Shown here: one piece after another, positions 48,393-59,396 of the stretch
Position numbering within the stretch: position 1 is the stretch's first letter
Layout: every line of letters begins with the position of its first letter
Source: Sisyra terminalis
Taxonomy: Eukaryota; Arthropoda; Insecta; Neuroptera; Sisyridae
Assembly: GCA_958496175.1 (NCBI GenBank)
Contig: OY292274.1
Location: 30,605,482 to 30,669,481, forward strand
Direction of reading: 5' to 3'
DNA: 64,000 nt
Made by a program: the position numbers and the translations under genes
Notes under the pieces: generated by a model
Told to the model about the DNA's origin: nothing
What the model saw: the letters and a program-made list of their open reading frames with translations, nothing else
The model's database searches: none

Positions 48393-50454
48393 TTTGCTTT
48401 CAATATAAATTTCTGTTACTTTGTGGCGTTAAATAAAACAGTGCAATATAACATTGTTTAAAAACAACTTAAAGCAAAAATTCTAAGTAGATATTTGTTT
48501 TCAAATTATACTTTCTTTAAAAACAAATACACTAACTAAAAATCAACTGTTTGAGTTTGAAAGCTAGAAAATTGAATGAGAATTGATAAATTGATTTGGT
48601 GGAAAGATGAAATTTAAATTATGTCTGATATTGGTTTGAGTCGTCGGTATACTAGTCTGGATGAAATATCCAGAGATTTTGAACGTTCTTAGGACGTCTG
48701 TTAGAACGTCTCAATGTGTGCATTACTAAAGCCCTAAGGACTTCCGACCATGTCTCCATATTCGTTATTTTCGAATCTGATACACTTCATTTGTGCTGTA
48801 ACTGAATTGAAAGCCTCTCATACACAAAATATACACCAACAAAGAAAACGATAGCATCTTTGCCTCGAAAATGTATATTTCAATTGTGAAAATATATCCG
48901 CAGATCCGCTCAAACTATTGTTAGTGAAAATAAATGTGCATTTGAATGGATTTCAATATAGAAAAAATAATTGGATCGCGGAAGAAGCTGCAGGTGAAAA
49001 AGATTAATTCCATTAAAAATACTCAGGTTATAACAAATTTTATATATGAATACGTATTCAAACCATATAATATATTATAAATTTAATATTTAATTTTATA
49101 AATACTTAACGCTATTTATGCTATCAAGTTTATTATTTTGATTTCTTTTAATATTCTTAATTAATTTACAGCTACAATTATATATATGTTATATATATCA
49201 CCAGAGTTTTATTTTTGTTTATTAACAATATGAAAAACTACATTGCCAATTTGCAATATTCTTCTTAATAATAGACGCAAAATAATTTTTGCTTACTTTT
49301 GCCTTTATAGTTTTTGTAATTTAAGACGTGAAATATACGGAAGGGTGACGATTTGAGAGAAATAAATATAAATCAGCCAGAAAACAAACTTTTATTACGA
49401 GATTCCTTCTTGTGTGTTGAACTTGAAAATATATGATTTTCCCAAGAAGAAGTCTATAAACGATATCTTATCGAAATGGTTTCAAAATATTTGTGAGAAA
49501 AGTTTTTTTGAATATCGTGACGAATTTATCATACAGAAAGTTAAAAGTAATGCCAGTTTTTGCAATGTTTTTAGTGACAGTTTAGGGAGAAAGCGTGACG
49601 TGCGACACCACACTGAATCGCAACCAATTTAAAATCCGTCGTACATAACGGGGTATTCCTGCTGCCAGGACTATCCATTCCCTCTGGCCTGTTTTATATG
49701 TATACATGTGGATGGGGTGGATGAGAATATGTGTGGGTACGTGTGTTTGTATTTGCGTAGCGTTTTCATAAATCACATTATAACGGCACATAAATCTGTC
49801 TCACATAAACCGCAGGCCAGTAACAACATACAACTGTAGGCGCATCTCTGGCCTACGATGTGCTTTAAAGTTATAACTATTGATAGTAACCGTATGGGAA
49901 ATATTTGGTTTTTAATACTTATGTTTACGTTCTGGAAAAAAATCCAAGCTTATGTATAATTTTCGTTGCGCTCTTATTATTTTCAATGCAAAAAAAAGGT
50001 TTAAAAAAACTGATATATATCTTTGATTTAACTGTAATGAAACTAATGCTTTAACTTTCAATATGAGTACCTACGACTTAGGGCATCCCAAAAAAAATAT
50101 TTATTTATTTGAATGTAGTTAAAACGATTGAAAATAAATTTTCATACACCTAGAACCACTGCAACCTGTGCCGACTTGCATCGAAACATACCAATACTTA
50201 TATATGAAGGCGCGTTGGAGTTATCGTATCGATGCGCTTTTTGTTGCTTATTTGTTTACTAAGTAAAATTTTGTATTTTCATTCAGTGAACATTTCGGTG
50301 AAATAACACAGCTCTAAAATGAAATTCTTTTTAATAGGAAACGTAAAACATCAAATTACCAGTTCCAAACTCTTCTAAAATGGACAAGGACAGGCAGTTC
50401 TGTTCTATAATATTAGTGAAGTGAATTATTGTGTTAATAAACCCATACAAAGTT
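48393..50454. other. AT-rich non-coding DNA
   Basis: No supported gene. A 72-codon frame at 49414-49632 (IYDFPKKKSINDILSKW...) has protein-like composition but matches nothing I know. A gtgtgggtacgtgtgtttg run lies near 49730. Confidence 0.5.
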
Positions 50455-50711
50455 TGAAAACCGGCCCTTGGATGGCCCATCGCCGGGCGAAGGATGATAA
50501 TTAACGGCCAATCGGCCATGGACGGCTGAATATACAAATGATAACAACGGCCCATTAATGGCAGTTTATTATCGGCCGATTAATGAGTCCAGTAATGGGC
50601 CACGTATTATTCAAATCATCGGCCGATTGATGGCAGTTGATCATCGGCCGATTGATGGCAGTTGACCATCGGCCGGTTATTGGGCTTAGCAATGGGCCAC
50701 GTACTATTTAA
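50455..50711. repeat. CGGCCG-core minisatellite
   Basis: About 250 bases of GC-rich repeats in AT-rich surroundings. A 24-26 bp unit, atcggccgattgatggcagt with a short spacer, occurs about three times. A longer unit, aatgggccacgta(t/c)tatt, occurs twice. Each unit contains the palindrome CGGCCG. Related but degenerate sequence occurs at 51524-51565 and 51890-51970. Confidence 0.8.
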
Positions 50712-50715
50712 AATA

Positions 50716-50754
50716 TAAGCAAACAATCAAATCTTTCCTCTTTATAATATTAGA
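50716..50754 (-). mobile_element. isolated Helitron-like 5' terminus
   Basis: The minus strand begins A|TCTAATATTATAAAGAGG and continues AAAGATTTGATTGTTTGC, the same terminus as at 6693 and 47150. Only about 38 bases match before the CGGCCG repeats start, so this is either a short non-autonomous copy whose body is that repeat, or a truncated end. Confidence 0.55.
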
Positions 50755-51015
50755 TTGATAAATTATATCTCGTGGACACCCGAAACTTTCCTTTCCCTAT
50801 ATGCTGATGATACAGTAATTTTTGCATCCTCCTGAAGAGCTGATACAGTGGCCAACAAAATAGTCCCTTAAAAAGAATAATGATTTTTTTTAAAAAATGG
50901 AAAATAAAGACCAATTATAACAAAACTAAAGTTATCCTATTCACTAGAAGAAGACTTAACAAGCATTAGAAGGGATTAATAAATGGGAAAAATATAGAAT
51001 GGGCAAAAACAGTTA
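50755..51015 (+). pseudogene. LINE reverse transcriptase fragment
   Basis: Plus strand, frame SWTPETFLSLYADDTVIFASS with the RT catalytic YADD. Then, after stops and shifts, FFKKWKIKTNYNKTKVILF and TRRRL, and finally INGKNIEWAKTVR. These are successive conserved blocks of Jockey-type LINE RT (YADD, KT-x-x-ILF, the ING...I.W...V+YLG block). About 85 residues remain with several disruptions. A different LINE family from the one at 38.3 kb, which has FADD. Confidence 0.75.
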
Positions 51016-51021
51016 GATTAG

Positions 51022-51321
51022 TTAGTTAGATTTAGTTTCTAGTAAAGCTTGTGCTGTTTTGGGCAACGTTGGATGTCCATCTCTCAATATTAATAATAAC
51101 TCCGAAATAACATTTAATTGAAGACTGTTTATATTTTTCACAGCCCAGTTTCGTAATTTTTCTTGGAAATCAATATTAGAATCCGTATCAATTTCTACAC
51201 CGTTGAGATTTTCACAGTCACTATTTATACTAATATCACTATTTATAGGACTCTCATAAATATTATCGTCGATTTGAGAGGTTATATCAGTGTCACCGGC
51301 ATCATTGTAAACATTTGTCAC
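51022..51321 (-). CDS. transposase-like N-terminal ORF, short
   Basis: 99 codons. Residues 1-52 are Asp/Asn/Ser-rich and acidic. Residues 53-95 (FQEKLRNWAVKNINSLQLN, then LLILRDGHPTLPKTAQALL) resemble a small helical module found at the N-terminus of many insect transposon-encoded proteins, as I recall it (pattern L+xWAxxxxISxxALxxLLxIL...LPxxARxLL). I cannot name the family with certainty; a CACTA-like transposase is my best guess. The ORF lies between CGGCCG-type repeat blocks, which would suit subterminal repeats of a DNA transposon. No downstream catalytic exon is visible, so it is probably a remnant. Confidence 0.45.
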   Translation of the reverse strand: MTNVYNDAGDTDITSQIDDNIYESPINSDISINSDCENLNGVEIDTDSNIDFQEKLRNWAVKNINSLQLNVISELLLILRDGHPTLPKTAQALLETKSN

Positions 51322-51523
51322 ATCCTCCTTTTCTACATTTTCAATTTCAGAGTTTTTGCTTTGTTGTTGGCAACTATTTTTTTTAAATTAAAAACTATTT
51401 AAATTAAATGCTGTATTTAATTAATCTTGATAATAATATTGTCAGCAACCTACAATGATAAAGGTAACAAACGACTGAAAAACAGTTGATTTACATTATA
51501 CTGCGCCTGCGCAACGAATTATA

Positions 51524-51970
51524 GATTGCATTATCGGCTGGAGCACGGCCGTTGATCAGCCGATAATCAGTCAAAAGAAATTCTCTCTGCATTAAATATT
51601 TTTAATTACAATTAAGGACTTTAAAAACTCTAATAAAGAAAATATTTAATGCAGATGTTATGTAACCACCGGTTTCATATCAGAACACGGCGTTAACAAC
51701 TATAACTACATTTTTTTTTAATTACTCAGAAATTATTTGTTAATGAGCAATTTAACTGAAAGAATAGTAGTGAAATTTTTTTACGTTCGAAAAATACAAA
51801 ATAATAATTTAAAAAAATATAAATAAAAAAAAAAAAAACTTTTTAAAAACAATATTTTATTGATTATAAATGCCAGTAATCAACCAGAATTGGGCCATTA
51901 CTAATAGCCAATACTTGGCCGATCGCTGACAGATGGACATCGGCCGATTTACGGCATTTTTTCCATCGAC
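51524..51970. repeat. degenerate CGGCCG-type repeats, right block
   Basis: At 51524-51565 (attatcggctggagcacggc, cagccgataat) and 51890-51970 (tggccgatcgctgac, acatcggccgatttacggc). Similar words to 50455-50711 but not tandem. AT-rich sequence in between. Confidence 0.5.
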
Positions 51971-52357
51971 GGCGACTTCGTATGGGAATGCGCAAATTTA
52001 TTCGCGAATGCATTATTTATTGAGAAAAGGCACATAAATTGATTAAATCTTTACCTAACTATCTTATATTCCTGTATGGTTTCTACATTTATTTTTTATT
52101 AAAAGTTTGAGATCAAGTCGGCACGGGTTATCGTTGTTCGAAAGCGATAAATAAGCTTTCATTATTTCTATATGAAAAAAAATATTTTTTTGCAAAATGA
52201 TTCCCTCTATCAGCTATTCATTTTGCCATATTTTTGACAGTTTGTTCATACTATGTCAGAAGTATTATTCATCTTTTGAGTAGAATCCATCATCAAGTCA
52301 TGTTTGTAGATCTTTGTAAGGTGTGAAATGCTGCTCAGCTAGTACCTACGTATCCTA

Positions 52358-52672
52358 TCAACGCAAATAAGTTGATAATAATCTGAAGGAACCAAGTCTG
52401 AGAAACGTATAAGATAGTATTTCCGCATGGGAAAATTTTTCCAAATTGAATGCTTCAATCATATCCTTCATTCGTTTTTCTGTGTAGCCAAGGAAATTAC
52501 CATATATCAAGATTACTTTGTATTGCAATTTTGATATTTTGACTGATTTTCTCGCTGAAACTTCGTCGAAATCTATCATGATAGGGTATTGTTGCGTTTG
52601 ATTACCATTCTCGCCCAACAACTCGATGTCTTGAAACTTTTTCGGTGGTTTTCCACCTTCACCGTTCTCCAC
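52358..52672 (-). CDS. unrecognised 104-codon ORF
   Basis: MENGEGGKPPKKFQDIELL to a stop, with a Glu/Lys-rich, soluble-looking composition (IDFDEVSARKSVKISKLQYK, YTEKRMKDMIEAF). GC content is above the neighbourhood. I recognise no domain. The DFDEVS word recalls transposon-associated proteins of insects but this is not evidence. It may be an exon, a TE relic or chance. Confidence 0.25.
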   Translation of the reverse strand: MENGEGGKPPKKFQDIELLGENGNQTQQYPIMIDFDEVSARKSVKISKLQYKVILIYGNFLGYTEKRMKDMIEAFNLEKFSHAEILSYTFLRLGSFRLLSTYLR

Positions 52673-55600
52673 GTCAATATTGCCATTTTTAATTTTTTAA
52701 AACCTCTTTATATTCTGAGATTTCCTAAAAGCAAGCTTAACGTAAGCTTTGATAAGCATTTGATGTGATTTCGTTATAGTTTTTATTTAAATGGTAACAG
52801 AAAATCAATGCAGTCTATGAATTGTACTTCTTAGGGACAAAACTTGACATACTCAATGCTATTAAAAATGATAAAGTCGTTGGAAATTACACTTTTGCGA
52901 ATTGAAAACTTTTGACATATACCAAAACAAAAGATTGCTAAATTGCTACAATGACATGCTTCGGCAGACCTTCTATTGGCCGTCACCATTACTTATTGGC
53001 AAATTCCGGTTTCATATTAACACACCAGTGCATATAGGTAAATAATTTATTTGTGATTTATGATAAGTATTCATTTTATAAGAAATAAAACGCTGTCTTA
53101 TTAATACTTATCTTTTGTGAATATATTTTTTAAAATTCATATTTCAATGATATAAAAGTTAAACAATTGACGTAAAAGTTTTTGATTTCACCATCGGATA
53201 TTGCGTGGATCGAAAAGCCTTGTTCATTTTTCAATTGTTTTTATATAATATATATCAATAGATATAACCTTTTCTTATGAATTATTTTTATATTTTTTTT
53301 TTCATAAACAGGTATATTTTATCTATTAACAACTGTACAGCTAATAATCTTATAATTAATTATAAAACAAATGTTTTTTTCAATAACTGTGATAATTATC
53401 CAATATTCTTTACCATAATTCTTAGTTTATCCGACCATTTTCAAATAAGGTTCAAATAATGAACACTACACCCCATTTCGGCTTTGTAGATTTTTAATTC
53501 ATAATGCATCAATAATGCATGATCCACTAGTCTCTATCCCCATAAACTTAGAGGTCAATCATTTAAAAATTATAATTCAGTAATTTTTATTTCTAATTTT
53601 TTCCTAAAATATTAGTCATAATAGAAAAAAAGGTTGAACTTATTACATTTTCAGTTTGGAAATAGTTTTTAGATCTAAAAAAAGGGTTCGAACAATAACA
53701 CTCGGGGAAAAATAGCTTGGAATCGTTTTTAAGAAGTTGTCTATCTATGTTTCAATTTTGTCACTGCTGACTTAAATAGGTATATTCAAAAATTTGTAGC
53801 TAATTTATAGATATTAATATTCTTCTATCGATACTTTATGAATGTTGCAGGTTATAAGTGAGAGTTAGTTCTGGATTAAATAATTGTTGATAAATTTTCC
53901 ACGAAAAAAAACATATATGCATTTAAAATGTAGTAACTCTAAATTCATATGGCTACAGTAAGTATCTTATAAAATATTGATATGTTTTTTATAATGTTTC
54001 GGTAGTAAAGGTATATAATGTGTTTATAGTAAAAAATCACCAAGATTAGTATAATTTTTTTTTTCATTTCATTTGTTGTTCAGGTAAATTGAACAATATC
54101 TAGGTAATAAAAAGTAGGGATTAAAAGCTCAAGTATTTAGTTTTCAATTGTAATTCGAAATAAATGAAGAGTAAATATACCCTTTCATTATTTTGTTACA
54201 GGATTATGTAATAACAGACATAAAAGTCAATAGAAGGTGTATTAATGGTGTTGTTGTAATATCGTAAATAAAATGATAAAAAGAATAAAGTTTAATTTTT
54301 ACGACAATGTTAAACATGGGACTAAATATTATAATGGCTCCTAGTCCACTTATGCCGGATTTTACACACATGCCATTATGCTTAAACGACATGTCGGTGT
54401 ATTTTCATTGTAAATCAATAGTGGTGGGTTTTCCAGACCTCGTTATAAAATTGATGAGTGGCCAAGTTATGATTATCGTAAAGCGGCTGTGTTTAATTGA
54501 GTGTTCCCTCGAGCACGATGACCTCAACTATTATCAACTCTGGTTCATTTCTCACGAGATGCCATCCACTTTACAACTGTCCCATCGTGATCACCAGGTG
54601 CTTTGTCACAATGTCCACTGATAACCACTGCTGTTAAATACCTGGAACCAAAGTTAAGTGAGCTTAACATTGTATAAACAGAATACATTTATAGCTAAAG
54701 CTTTTTTAATAAGCGTTAGCTACTTTGTTGGATATTAGTCTTATTACTCCTGTTGCATCAACACTTGCAACAGTATTATCGCTTTAGACTCGACATAGAA
54801 CAAAGCTTTAATGTATTGGTAAACATATAATTAGTTAAAAGGTTATCTTAGAGACATTAAAGAAGAGTAATATTGCAAACGAAATATTTATGCCAAAGAT
54901 ATACAAGAAAATACCATTAGGTATTCTTCGAACAAGGAATTTGTCGTGCGTATAAGAATTATCTCGTTTTATACTTAAGAGATTGTAGATGGAATATTAA
55001 TGGCACCTTTACGATATTATACGTTGCGATTTATTTAAAAAATATTAAGTAACAAATAAGACTTTAGTGGCTTTCCCTTATAGAAACCGGGCTAGTCTTT
55101 AAATTTAATTAAATAATATATATTTATGATACATAATCTTATTGAGATATGATACTATTACTTACCGTTAAATTTTTATTGACACGAAAAGAAACTTTAT
55201 ATAAAATAAAATCTGTTTTTCATCATTTGTGTTTGTCGGAAAATTTTCAGCTGCCATATGCGTGTATATCGCGATGACGGTAAGATTTTGTTATCGATAT
55301 AGACTCAAACATGACAAACTACTTTATCTTTTGTTCAACGCTTTGTATAAAAAGCGCGTATTCAGTCGCGACAAGGCTGGAGGCTATGCCAAACTTACTT
55401 ATAAATTGCATGATATTTTACCATACTCTAGCGTTACTGTTTCAGATAAATTCATCTTTCTTTGAATATAAATCATTCGTTAATTTCAATTGTAAAAATA
55501 CATTTTACGTACAAATGCTGACCAAAACTCAGAAATGTAGATTACATTTTATAAAAACAGTATATCCTTCAGCAAAAATGATCATGATTTAATATTAAGA

Positions 55601-57070
55601 TAATAATAATATTTTACTAAACTTAATAAGAAAATAAACATTTTGAATAATTTTCTATTTTTTTTTTTGTTTTTTTTTTTCTTCAATATAATGTTTGTTG
55701 TAATTTGTTCATATTCAGAAAAAAAATTACATTTCGGAGATTCTTTATTGATTACTTGGATATGATATAATTTTTTTTTCTGAAGAAGAAAAAATTATAA
55801 CAAACATTTAATAAAAAAATAAAAAACAAAAAACAAAAAATAAATAAAATGTTAATTTGTTTATTAATTTTATTTAGACTAAAATGTTTGTTTCGTTTAA
55901 CTGTTATTTAAATAATAAATGCATACTTATTGTTTGAAATATTGATTTATTTATTTTTTTATTAAATTGGGTACAACGGGGCAATCTATAGCCTGAGCAG
56001 CCAAGCTCGGCAGCGGGCTACACTGACACCGGTTGTCGCTACGTAATAGACAAATGTATATTATTTAAACTACTGCCGAGCAATAAAATTTTCTTTCGAA
56101 ATATGTAGCTTAAACATATAACATGTAAAACAAAAAAAATAATTCGATTATCATACTGGAAAGTCCTTAAAATTATCATTAGTTTATTTATAAGCTAAGT
56201 AAAAAATATGATAATAAACAAATAATTATTATTTTTATTTCTTTAAGACAATATAAATATTTCACTGTAAGTTCTAAAAATTTCATTAAGTTAACTTAAA
56301 CAGTTTTTTACAATTGGTATTTTAATTAAATGTACCAACCATTTTTGTTGTATCCAAAATTGTTGTTAGTTTCAAAATTTTCAAAAATTATTTTAAGAGA
56401 TGATTATTAGTGATGACAACTTTCGATTAATATATTTTAACAAGTATTTGATGATCATGCGGAAAATGAGAAGTTCTGTTAACGTGATCTGACTCAATGT
56501 TTTAGTCAATTTTTTTGAAAATAAAAATAATGATTCTAATCCCGTAAATTAGTAATTAATTGAGAAAACTTGAAGATTTTTACGAAAATAGTAGGGGAAA
56601 TTTTAGCAAAGCAAATATCCCTCTCTAGGTATATCAAAATGAAGCTTCGGAGCAATATTGCACCAGAGCATGCTCGTTTCATAGCATGAGGTGCTTCCTC
56701 TTTCCCCTTATTGTAAACCAAAAGAGTTAGAGTACAATACATTTTATTTAAGAAACATATTGAACATTCATTATAATTTTATTTAGTTGAAAATTTCGAG
56801 GTAGGTAAGTATTTCCAATATTAGTCATGTAAATAAAATATAGTTCGGTAGTGAAGAAGACCTTGAAAGAAAAAATATACATAAATACTACATAATGTGG
56901 ATGACGTTGTCGGGAAAAAACATAGCTAACAAATGATGAGAAAATCCTCACTAAATCTAATCACTGAAATTTTTTATTTCCTAAACGCCCTGGTCAGAAT
57001 TGTAACGAATTTTATAACTGGGCACTGTGGACCAAAGTAATATTTACCCATAATTGGAATACTTGTAGGC
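52673..57070. other. AT-rich non-coding DNA
   Basis: No supported gene. A GC-richer patch at 54310-54650 is open for 104 codons on the plus strand but reads like non-coding conserved DNA. A short GC-rich spot lies at 55975-56045 (gagcagccaagctcggcagc). Poly-T/poly-A runs are common at 55.6-55.9 kb. Confidence 0.5.
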
Positions 57071-57290
57071 CAAGGGTCGGAAATCTTTATTGTTTATGGA
57101 GCCAAATTTGAAAAAAAAATCTCCTTTTTTGTAAAGAGAGAGCCTCCCATTTATTGCCATTAAAATTGAAAAAAAAAAGAATTATGAAATTGCTTCTTTT
57201 TACAAGATTTTGCTTCTACTTTTATGAATAGTTAAAACTTAGAGTTTGACATTTAAAGAGCTATTGGGTTAAAACCAAGGAGCCGCATCA
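57071..57290 (+). repeat. hAT-like terminal fragment
   Basis: Begins CAAGGGTCGGAAATCTTTAT followed by TTTATGGAGCCAAATTTG, closely resembling hAT ends of the CAGGGGTCGGCAACCTTTTT type. The distal part has aaagagctattgggtt and aggagccgcatca, resembling the subterminal AGAGCCGC words of the same elements. The opposite terminus is missing. Confidence 0.5.
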
Positions 57291-59235
57291 GTTTGTTAGA
57301 TTATTTGGATCTTGTTTTGTTGGAATGCTTTTGGTGGATGGAGACATAAAGAACTGAGAAGTGAGGGTTACCGATTTTGATACTGAATTAGTTAAACAAC
57401 ATTTAAAGCACTGAGCACTTCTGAGCACTAAAATTTGTTCAGCTTCTTGGCCTTAAATATAGTAAACAGAGATCTAAGAAATACAATAAGCTCTAAGACT
57501 GCAGTATTGAGTACATCTAACTAAATCCTGTTGGCCCAGACCGAAGAAAAAATTAAAGAAGATATAATCTTGGTCCATGTGGTGTTTTTGTTTTGGTTTA
57601 GTTGTTTTTAAAATTCAAATCAAATGATGTTTGAAGTTAACGACTCCACCGATAACAGGTATGATAAAACAATGCTTACTGTTTTATATGCTTTTCCTTA
57701 TTAAAAGATATTCTTTATGTGTTCAAACTGACTTTTAAATTGGAAATTTTTAGTAACCAGAAAGTTGAGTTATCTATTTTTAAAAAATATATGAAAAATA
57801 AAATACCATAAAATTGTTTTTTTTTTTTTGTATTTTTTCTGATCTAATCATGCATTCACATTGGCTTATGACTTAATCCATTTTTCCAGGCAGTTCAATA
57901 CTGTTGTAATCAAAGAGTTTGAGTTTAGAGTGAACCTCGTTAAAATTATAACTACTGCCATCGGGCCCCCACTTTCTATCTTTTTTTTTTTTAAAAAATC
58001 AACGCTGTCTTATGGTTGTAGCTAGAATTATTCTATTCTGTTTCATATGTTGACTTAGAAAAAAGAAAATATATCTTGAACAAATATGCTATAGAAGGGG
58101 TACAAGCACTTGGTAAATTGAGGAAAAATGACAATTTAAATTTAACATGGGGCTTATGGAGCACGTTCACTCTAGTTATACAATCTCAGTGGTTATAACG
58201 GCACCAATTGCAATTTGTTAAATAACTTTAAGTGTAATGTTGATGTATCAACATTTTTCTTATTTTTGTCCAATATAAAAATTAATTTTAATTCATATTC
58301 TATTCTTAATTCACTTTTGTGTCTACTTTTTTCTATCCGGAGTTTATCAAAAGTTCAGATGTCCATTTTGTTCATATTTTTTGAATGGCATAAATTTAAG
58401 AGCTATTTAATATTTAAACCACTTAATTGAAGAATAAAAAATCACCAAAATAAACTTTAAGTATATACTGTCCATAAGGTAAAGAACCTAAAACCAAGAT
58501 GGAATGCTGGAATTTAATTATTCAATCATTTGTTTAATTCGCGTTATTAAATTGTACAACCAAAATACTACTGTAATAATGAAATAATTTAAAAAACAAC
58601 AAAGAATTTCGACAATCTACTGCTCGACGAATGGTCAAGACGGCCACTTCAAAACGAGTAGTGCTTGATTTGGTCTCTGTTTAATATGTATCATCTAATA
58701 AATTTTTATTACCTCTATAGTCGTTTAAGACTTCAGTAGTTATAAAATGGTGATAAATAAGCATTACGTGGAAAAAAAAAATTAAATAAGGAAATTTAGT
58801 TGAAAACTAAAACAACACCATCGTTTTCGCCCATTTTTGTCCTTCGAAGCACTATTTTTGCAGTTAGTCCCCCTTCTTATTAGGATGAGTCTTAATATGT
58901 TTAAATAGTATTATAAATCGATTAAGTAACATTTTGCGATAGATTACGACAAAAAAAGAAACTGTTTTTAGTCCAATTTTCACCATATCACTGTCCATAG
59001 AGAACCTAAGTTAGTGTAATATTGACTCATTTACATTTCCGAACTGAAAGCCTAAATGATTATCCTCACCAAATTCGATAATGAGACTTACATGTTTTTA
59101 GAAATTATTTATATTAATTAAAATTTAAAATATTTATCTTTACCATTTTATCATTGTTAAAAGTATATTCTCGGTGTACTTACAGTGATTTACCAAATTA
59201 ATTTTGTACCTAATATATAATATGTACTTTTTTAT
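57291..59235. other. AT-rich non-coding DNA
   Basis: No supported gene; only short frames of AT-rich composition. Confidence 0.5.
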
Positions 59236-59396
59236 AGTTATTTACCGTCGCTATATAACTTCTTAGACCTAAAATATTAGGTTAATAAAATCGATGAAAT
59301 ATCGAAATTTTACTCGATACGAGATTCGAACCCAACACCTACTAGTTTTGAAGCGGTCACCTAGAACTGCCTAGAACACTCTGCCATCAGTAGGCT
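59236..59396 (-). repeat. tRNA-headed SINE-like repeat, copy 2
   Basis: On the minus strand the head starts near 59396 (GCCTACTGATGGCAGAGTG). Box-B-like GGGTTCGAATC is at 59332-59322. The body ends with AGCGACGGTAAATA at about 59250-59237. Head and tail match copy 3, and head and middle match copy 1. The head contains a small duplication (cctagaac twice). Confidence 0.65.

Noticed and set aside
50455..50711. CRISPR-like array
   Set aside because: Units are palindromic, irregularly spaced and lack unique spacers; the genome is eukaryotic. It is a minisatellite.
55229..55592. Overlapping 78- and 93-codon frames
   Set aside because: No domain and composition typical of AT-rich non-coding DNA.
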